In this document: positions 7,701-11,554 of the stretch, piece by piece
Position numbering within the stretch: position 1 is the first letter of the stretch
Layout of the letters: the number at the start of each line of letters is the position of its first letter
DNA from: Planctomycetaceae bacterium
Lineage (GTDB): Bacteria; Planctomycetota; Planctomycetia; Pirellulales; Thermoguttaceae
Direction of reading: 5' to 3'
Assembly: GCA_031254675.1 (NCBI GenBank)
Contig: JAIRTV010000125.1
Span: forward strand, 1 to 11,554
DNA: 11,554 bases
The notes under the pieces: model-generated
Seen by the model: the letters and a program-made list of their open reading frames with translations, nothing else
Told to the model about the DNA's origin: nothing
The model's database searches: none
Position numbers and translations under genes: made by a program

Positions 7701-10331
7701 GGTTGTTCCGACAATCCGGTTGTTTGTTCCGACGCCGACAAATTTGTTTTGTAAATAGGCAATGGACATAATGCCCATTGTTACATTTTGAGATGATTCC
7801 TGCCGGTGAAACGACAATACATTATCGTTCCAACTTGACCGCCAGATGTTGCCGTGAACATCGGGAACAAGAAAGAATCCGCCGCCAAAAAAGATGCCCT
7901 GAATACCGTCCGACAAGTCAACGGCTTCCGTCCACTCCGAACCATTGAGTGATGTCGAATATTGAGTTTGTGAAACGGCGATAAAAATATCCGTCCCGTC
8001 CGCGCGTGTTCCGTGAGCAATACCAACAACAGAATCGTTTTCACCAAACGGAGACATTGTCACCATTTGCATTAAGCCCGTATTGGGTCCCCATGCAATC
8101 CGTCCTTTTTCACCGACCGCAACAATTGTTGTTTCGTTGTACGCAAACGCATTGAGTCGCGAAAATTCGCTTAAATCCTGAAAAATATCGTTTTTCTGAA
8201 TCGTCCACGTCACCAACATTTCGTTACGCAACGCCAAAATCAATCGATCATAATCCCAACCGTCCGATAAAAATTCCTCTGGAATTAAACAGTTTGCGTC
8301 CAATGGCGCAATCCCGTTGGCTTGCCCGCGTTGCCATGTTTGGTTTTTGGCAAGGAGTTTTTCGTTGTCGTCTAAAATCGGGATGCCGTGAATATGGTAC
8401 GGGTCTTCAAGATTGCTTTTTTGCGTGGCTCTATTGAGTTGCGATAATCTGACCAATGTGAAATCAGGGTGGTCGTGATCCAATGCAACCGTTTTATTTT
8501 GTGGCTTCTTGGTAGTAACAGGATTATTGTTTTCGTCCAAAACCGGTTGTCCGTTTTCATCTAATACCGGTACATCAATTTCGGTTGTTCCCGCCGAACC
8601 GTGAAGGCTTGGCGGTTTGGGCGTTTGGTGAGAAATTGTTAATTGATACGATAACGCTTCCTTGATTTCTGATTTGATTGATTCCCACTCAATCAGCATG
8701 GCGTAAATTTCATCTTGTGTCATGCCGATAATCTGCGCCATCAAGGCCGCAAACTCGGAACGGGTAACGACACTAAAAATTCCCGCGACAGAAAGAGACC
8801 GCCGAATGTTACCCGATTCATCGCCGACAATAAAATAAGTATCGCCGAAAGCGGTTGCTGTTCCCCCGTTTTGCAAGTGTGCGGAAACTTCCTTCCAAAC
8901 CATTCCTTGTTTTGACGTGATCACTCTTGCTGTTCCGGTTAATTCGTTATTTGAAACAGCAATCCAGATTCCGCCGCCGTATTTGACAGAACGTATCTTT
9001 TCGCCTGCGTTGGTCAACGGATGGTCTGGAATCAGAGACCATTGTTTCGGTGAGGCAAATAAAGCGTAACCGATTTTTCCATCATCCGCAACCGCAATAA
9101 ACCGGTCTTCTCCGGCTGCAATATCGTTAATATTGGAGAATCCGAAAGGCGTTGTGATTGTTTCAAAAATCTCGGCGGTGGCGGAAATGGCAAGATTTCC
9201 CATTCGACCGGCGAGAATAAATCGACCGCCCCCTGATGCGGCGCAAAGTGTATTTTGCGTGATTGAATCTTGTGATTCATTCATTTGCCACACGATTGAA
9301 TGCCGGTCATATTCCGGCAACATCGCTCGCTCATACTCCTCAATAATTTGTTGATAAGTCGCACGATACACCTTTCCGCTTGTTGTCGCGATAATAAACA
9401 AGCCTCTATCGGCAACAGCGCATGTAAAATCAGCGTTTTCGTAGCGGTCTGTGTAAAGATTACCGTGTTCCGTTGTGATGATGTTGACGCGAATTGACAA
9501 ACGCGGACACCATATTTGCCGGTCGAGACTGATACGAAAATCGGAATAAGCGTCCAACGCCAAGACCAGCGTTTTATCGTCATCGGTTTTCGCGTAAACA
9601 ATTGATTCGACCGGTGTCGGTATTGGTTCGCCGAACAACATTTCGGCTGCTTTCCAAGATTGGGCGTCGAAAGTGTACGATATTCGCCCGTCCGAACCGC
9701 CGACCAAAAATCTATCGTAAGCGAAAACCGCCGCTTTGATTCGTGTTGCCCCTAATGGCAAACCGCCCGATGTCCACTGAGAAACGGTTATTTCCCGAAA
9801 GGCGTTAATAACCTGTTCCGGCGTAACATTCCCGCCGTCCTCAATAATTTGTACCAACTCAGGGGGCAAAAGTTCCGATAATGCTTTCCAAATCGGTAAA
9901 TTCGTATCGGATGTCACCAACACCATATCCGGTGTTCCGCCGTTCGGCAAATGTTTCGTTGCGTCGGTTGGGTGATTTCGCAACTCGGTCGAAACGTGAA
10001 TATTGTTGTTGTCGGTGTGTTTGGATAAATCATCGGCGTTTTTTTCGATACTCTGAGCATGTCTCAATAATGTTTCCGCAACATTTTGATTCTCGTTATC
10101 TTGATTTTCTTTTGCCGTTTCGAGTGTTTTAATCCGGTTATTTATCTGTGTTTTTTCTTGATTGGCTGTCTGCTGCGCATCTTTAACCTCGTTGATTTCC
10201 GTTTCGTTTCTCTCAAAACGTTTTCGGACTTCAAACTGATTCGCTCCCGTTCCGACGAAAAGTTTTTGTTGAAACAAAAAATCGGCGTCGTCGTTATTGA
10301 TTGTATCGGGGGTTTTAATTTCTTCAGGCAT
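4767..10331 (-). CDS. Giant phage-type tail fibre with three beta-propellers and a beta-helix-like end
   Basis: An 1854-residue modular fibre. Residues 35-105 are coiled coil; HTDNNNIHVSTELRN (105-119) and HLPNGGTPDMVLVTSDTNLP (127-146) are connector motifs common in tail fibres. Three beta-propellers follow at about 185-520, 715-1005 and 1180-1470, each built of short blades such as DRFLVGGSDGRISYTFD and GDGFFVAIGKYGRAL, like BNR or Ycf48-type blades. Linkers at 640-690 and 1065-1160 hold five copies of a G-[IV]-x-PLD-x-N-x-[IV]-P motif (ANGIAPLDANCLIPEEFL, PNGVAPLDNENFVPKEHL) typical of tail-fibre junctions. Residues 1505-1580 (YIIETNEPDYWWDGT, DLSDYATKEDVENAI) are another fibre connector. 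After a Gly-rich hinge, 1645-1832 begins VDNGNDNNSGLTSETAFQTW, the DUF1565-like opening of beta-helix proteins, and continues with beta-rich repeats. Such proteins bind surface receptors or glycans. There is no signal peptide. The start is the only upstream ATG; leader A-rich, no Shine-Dalgarno. Confidence 0.9.
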   Translation of the reverse strand: MPEEIKTPDTINNDDADFLFQQKLFVGTGANQFEVRKRFERNETEINEVKDAQQTANQEKTQINNRIKTLETAKENQDNENQNVAETLLRHAQSIEKNADDLSKHTDNNNIHVSTELRNHPTDATKHLPNGGTPDMVLVTSDTNLPIWKALSELLPPELVQIIEDGGNVTPEQVINAFREITVSQWTSGGLPLGATRIKAAVFAYDRFLVGGSDGRISYTFDAQSWKAAEMLFGEPIPTPVESIVYAKTDDDKTLVLALDAYSDFRISLDRQIWCPRLSIRVNIITTEHGNLYTDRYENADFTCAVADRGLFIIATTSGKVYRATYQQIIEEYERAMLPEYDRHSIVWQMNESQDSITQNTLCAASGGGRFILAGRMGNLAISATAEIFETITTPFGFSNINDIAAGEDRFIAVADDGKIGYALFASPKQWSLIPDHPLTNAGEKIRSVKYGGGIWIAVSNNELTGTARVITSKQGMVWKEVSAHLQNGGTATAFGDTYFIVGDESGNIRRSLSVAGIFSVVTRSEFAALMAQIIGMTQDEIYAMLIEWESIKSEIKEALSYQLTISHQTPKPPSLHGSAGTTEIDVPVLDENGQPVLDENNNPVTTKKPQNKTVALDHDHPDFTLVRLSQLNRATQKSNLEDPYHIHGIPILDDNEKLLAKNQTWQRGQANGIAPLDANCLIPEEFLSDGWDYDRLILALRNEMLVTWTIQKNDIFQDLSEFSRLNAFAYNETTIVAVGEKGRIAWGPNTGLMQMVTMSPFGENDSVVGIAHGTRADGTDIFIAVSQTQYSTSLNGSEWTEAVDLSDGIQGIFFGGGFFLVPDVHGNIWRSSWNDNVLSFHRQESSQNVTMGIMSIAYLQNKFVGVGTNNRIVGTTDPAYWNEEQSPAPSDTQWNCVFTGDGFFVAIGKYGRALKGTVAGNWSPFSTGTTSDLHIGFFDFSTYLIAGKNGTLRTSTNADSWVGRDTKTTSTIRAAGFVFSNERFFIGTDAGQFIVSRSVSDVLFVGNMKAGVGPSNTEPNPLGDLPYPGESNQYLRADAVIPDRGVVMEKRVGVPTTYKIVDDQEVVDRYGVPPLNRDAQIPDQFIRWLIGIATEYHNSIDPDTGITTKTPVRWGLPYLDENIKIPEQFMAWARGLPNGVAPLDNENFVPKEHLPPTEINIEQVVNVIKGGQGLEFLEQISPFQQGFGVSTVIHDGCYGNDVHVFVGEAGIAYSDNNGNWTLSDTQPFGNIPVVGVAFGVDDNENNIFVSIDKTKRYSTSRDGKAWDYIYNMKDNYDFEAIAYYNRTFLILCSDGEILHSSFKNGNISFTDQADSPNITAQCNDIEGGNDIVVTVGNGGKICISDDASHFMDAVSPTTEDLLTVTFAKGTFLIGGDNNTLITGTDGTDFERIVSPFSGNAHITGTGYDSQNGIFIVTNSNGQIATSSNLIDWTNHLPQPTIVRIKAIATGNNRIVLGDDSGNIFASRISLEINYPGISDDYVKKAYVNAKFQQAIEIATGARIGIVFDSTEQLDDWIESDYTRPDGITPADLKIGESIYIIETNEPDYWWDGTTYQEQETKTVLDLSDYATKEDVENAIKAIDLGEANNVWVGGNFEKNSDGTYSAQLLNTSGVPAGEYLHNLIPIQSPDEIEIGDSGGGKGGGFRYIYIDVDNGNDNNSGLTSETAFQTWDKCVAVLDNVTSAHIVLTGFTHGTETLYLDNNKGISLIIENDITVETLHFVGLLSVQFRGNITANSIRFTNNNNIRFFEAVTLNAVEECPILFYNESCNIYFEKLVTATATNGEYATEFVKVQDLSVTKFRELVIEDTGLNENTEYYGIETGSEVYVNGKAKHPNPYTAIELDPNTYNFPTL
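8517..8564 (-). repeat. Two-copy octapeptide repeat in fibre linker 1
   Basis: Codons 590-605 read LDENGQPV LDENNNPV, two 24-base units in tandem. It lies in the linker between propellers 1 and 2. Two equivalent two-copy blocks occur in the kelch gene at 10622-10669 and 10829-10876. Confidence 0.65.
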
Positions 10332-10352
10332 TGTAGTTTCTTTTTGTCTGAA
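10332..10352 (-). promoter_or_regulatory. A-rich leader before the fibre start
   Basis: Minus-strand bases before the fibre ATG read TTCAGACAAAAAGAAACTAC plus A. The match to the peptidase leader (1218-1234) and the lack of a Shine-Dalgarno sequence suggest a common initiation or regulatory element; this is inference from two copies. Confidence 0.5.
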
Positions 10353-10354
10353 CT

Positions 10355-10378
10355 AGGATTTTATGTAATCATAATCCT
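10355..10378. repeat. Hairpin between kelch and fibre genes
   Basis: AGGAT/ATCCT outer arms and TATG/CATA inner arms form a 9-bp stem with a 2-base bulge and a 4-base loop (TAAT), a few bases after the kelch stop codon. No T-run follows on the minus strand. Confidence 0.5.
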
Positions 10379-10381
10379 CAA

Positions 10382-11554
10382 TCATCGTCCATCAAATTTT
10401 CCATCTAATCCCGGAAAGATTTCCCATGTTCCGGTTGTTAAATTGAACGCTTCGATTTTTGCGGTCAATCCTTTTTTCGTGACTAATTTATAGTAGATTT
10501 TTGTTTCCTCACTACCGTTCGGGGCTTCTGTTTCAATCGTTTTTTCTTCAATTTTTTGGACGGTACGGTTGTCGATCCGTCCGCCGATTAAAAACACTCT
10601 GATTACTTCCTGCGTGCGATTGGTTGGTTTGCCGTCTTGGTCGGTTTCGGGTTTGCCGTTTTCGTCAAGGACTAATTCGGTCGTTGTCACAACCTCAGAC
10701 AATCCGGCGTTCCAACGCGGCGTCGGTACATCGGGAAACAAATCGTTGCGCCAGCCGTTTTCTGTTTTGTTAAGGTCAAGGTAGTACGGTTTGGCATGAG
10801 GTACGTATTCGCCGGTTTTGTACAAAATTATCTGTTTACCGTTTTCGTCCAATGCGGGATTGCCGTTTTCGTCTGTTGCGATAATATCCGTTTCGGTTCG
10901 GTATCTCCCGCCGAAACACACTAACAGATTGCAATCCGCCATCATTTCACCGGAACGCCTTCGTGTGATCCGCACCGCATCGCATTCACCGAAAACAACC
11001 GGCGTGTCAGGAAAAACTTCGCAATTATTGTAATTTCCAACGTTATTGTTTTCACAGGTCAGCAATATTCCCAAACTATCCATTGCGTAGGTGACAACGG
11101 CTTTGGATTGATACCCCAAAACCTCAGTACCGCCAACCGCAATAAATTCAACCGGTTGATTGTTATTGTTGCGTTCGTAGTGAATGCCGGAAAAATTGTT
11201 TCTCAGGAAACGTTTTTGCTGATTGACGACGTTCGATTCCGGTGCTGCTGAAGTTCCGCTTACGATAATCCGGCGCGGTGTTCGTGTTTCGAGTGTTCCT
11301 GCTGTCGGATCAATGACCCAAAACGGCGTAACGTTATGCCCGTAAAATTGCGTTGTGGTACTTCCTGCCGTTTTAATCGGCTCTGAAACATAATAAGCTG
11401 CTTGCCCGCCCGCAACGATAACCTTTCCATCCTTCAAGTACGCCGGGCAACCGGCGAGCGATTGATTCGTATCCGATTTTGACCATTCTTCTCCGGTGAA
11501 ATCGTAACGTTGAACGGGGTATCGACTTCCCTCGTCGATGTCGCCCGGCGCACA
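10382..11554 (-). CDS. Kelch-type beta-propeller protein, 5' end cut by the right edge
   Basis: The frame is open from the right edge to the TGA at 10382-10384, giving 390 visible residues; the true start lies outside. Kelch-like blades recur, each with a hydrophobic strand ending in GG and then a 'Y/F-D-x-x-T/N-x-x-W' strand: KDGKVIVAGG, EFIAVGGTEV, LLVCFGGRYR, RVFLIGG, and YDFTGEEW, YYLDLNKTENGW, EAFNLTTGTWE. This predicts a beta-propeller that displays binding loops. Two blade loops carry two-copy octapeptide inserts of the DENG-x-P type. It is the immediate upstream neighbour of the giant fibre, with a 50-base spacer, so it is likely another surface or fibre-associated component of the same particle. 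No signal peptide can be judged because the N-terminus is missing. A kelch enzyme of galactose-oxidase type is an alternative, but no catalytic residues can be identified. Confidence 0.78.
   Translation of the reverse strand, partial: CAPGDIDEGSRYPVQRYDFTGEEWSKSDTNQSLAGCPAYLKDGKVIVAGGQAAYYVSEPIKTAGSTTTQFYGHNVTPFWVIDPTAGTLETRTPRRIIVSGTSAAPESNVVNQQKRFLRNNFSGIHYERNNNNQPVEFIAVGGTEVLGYQSKAVVTYAMDSLGILLTCENNNVGNYNNCEVFPDTPVVFGECDAVRITRRRSGEMMADCNLLVCFGGRYRTETDIIATDENGNPALDENGKQIILYKTGEYVPHAKPYYLDLNKTENGWRNDLFPDVPTPRWNAGLSEVVTTTELVLDENGKPETDQDGKPTNRTQEVIRVFLIGGRIDNRTVQKIEEKTIETEAPNGSEETKIYYKLVTKKGLTAKIEAFNLTTGTWEIFPGLDGKFDGR
10622..10669 (-). repeat. Two-copy octapeptide repeat in kelch gene, second site
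   Basis: The 16 codons read LDENGKPE TDQDGKPT, two 24-base units, placed in a loop before the strand RVFLIGG. The codons for DENGKP are nearly the same as in the other two sites. Confidence 0.6.
10829..10876 (-). repeat. Two-copy octapeptide repeat in kelch gene, first site
   Basis: The 16 codons read TDENGNPA LDENGKQI, two 24-base units, inside a loop of a kelch blade after GGRYRTETDIIA. Similar blocks occur at 10622-10669 and in the fibre at 8517-8564. Confidence 0.6.

Noticed and set aside
10086..10493. Plus-strand frame of 135 codons spanning the kelch-fibre junction
   Set aside because: It covers the ends of two well-supported minus-strand genes and reads as Phe/Leu/Ile-rich antisense of Lys/Glu/Asn-rich coding sequence, which mimics a membrane protein.
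1..11554. CRISPR array, tRNA, rRNA, insertion sequence ends or transposase
   Set aside because: No regularly spaced repeats, cloverleaf or transposase-like protein was seen on either strand; repeats present are short inverted repeats and in-gene octapeptide units.

Overview
The window is about 42% G+C by eye. Every credible gene lies on the minus strand, so transcription runs from the right edge to the left. Two protein families point to the origin. Two genes encode H-X9-DG (DUF1559) pseudopilin-like proteins, a family hugely expanded in Planctomycetota and also found in Lentisphaerota and Verrucomicrobiota. A third encodes an 1854-residue modular fibre with hallmarks of phage tail fibres. 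The simplest reading is a planctomycete-like or lentisphaera-like bacterium, probably a prophage tail region or a phage-derived locus. No capsid, terminase, integrase, tRNA, rRNA or CRISPR is visible, so a free phage, a prophage and a domesticated locus cannot be told apart here.

Layout in transcription order (right to left): (1) a kelch-type beta-propeller protein, its 5' end cut by the right edge; (2) the giant fibre, with a coiled-coil N-terminus, three beta-propellers joined by linkers holding five copies of the tail-fibre 'G-[IV]-x-PLD-x-N-x-[IV]-P' motif, and a C-terminal beta-helix-like region; (3) a 54-residue single-span membrane protein; (4) a small secreted protein that looks like the first part of a CAP domain; (5) a 56-residue very basic protein; (6) a DUF1559 protein; (7) a second DUF1559 protein with an added coiled-coil tail; (8) a secreted papain-like cysteine peptidase; (9) an unidentified protein cut by the left edge. 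Genes 3 and 5 are too short for ordinary ORF cut-offs but overlap the start of the next gene in the manner of translational coupling.

How the genes work together is inference. Genes 1 and 2 look like adhesion or receptor-binding parts of a particle. Genes 3 to 8 all carry a membrane segment or signal peptide, except the basic protein, and look aimed at the cell envelope. Both DUF1559 proteins keep the pilin-type N-terminal helix but lack the prepilin leader and the Gly(-1) cleavage site. A perfect or near-perfect inverted repeat sits at, or very close after, the stop codon of each of five genes, and two distant genes (fibre and peptidase) share an almost identical leader. No stretch longer than about 60 bases is left without a gene or annotated element.
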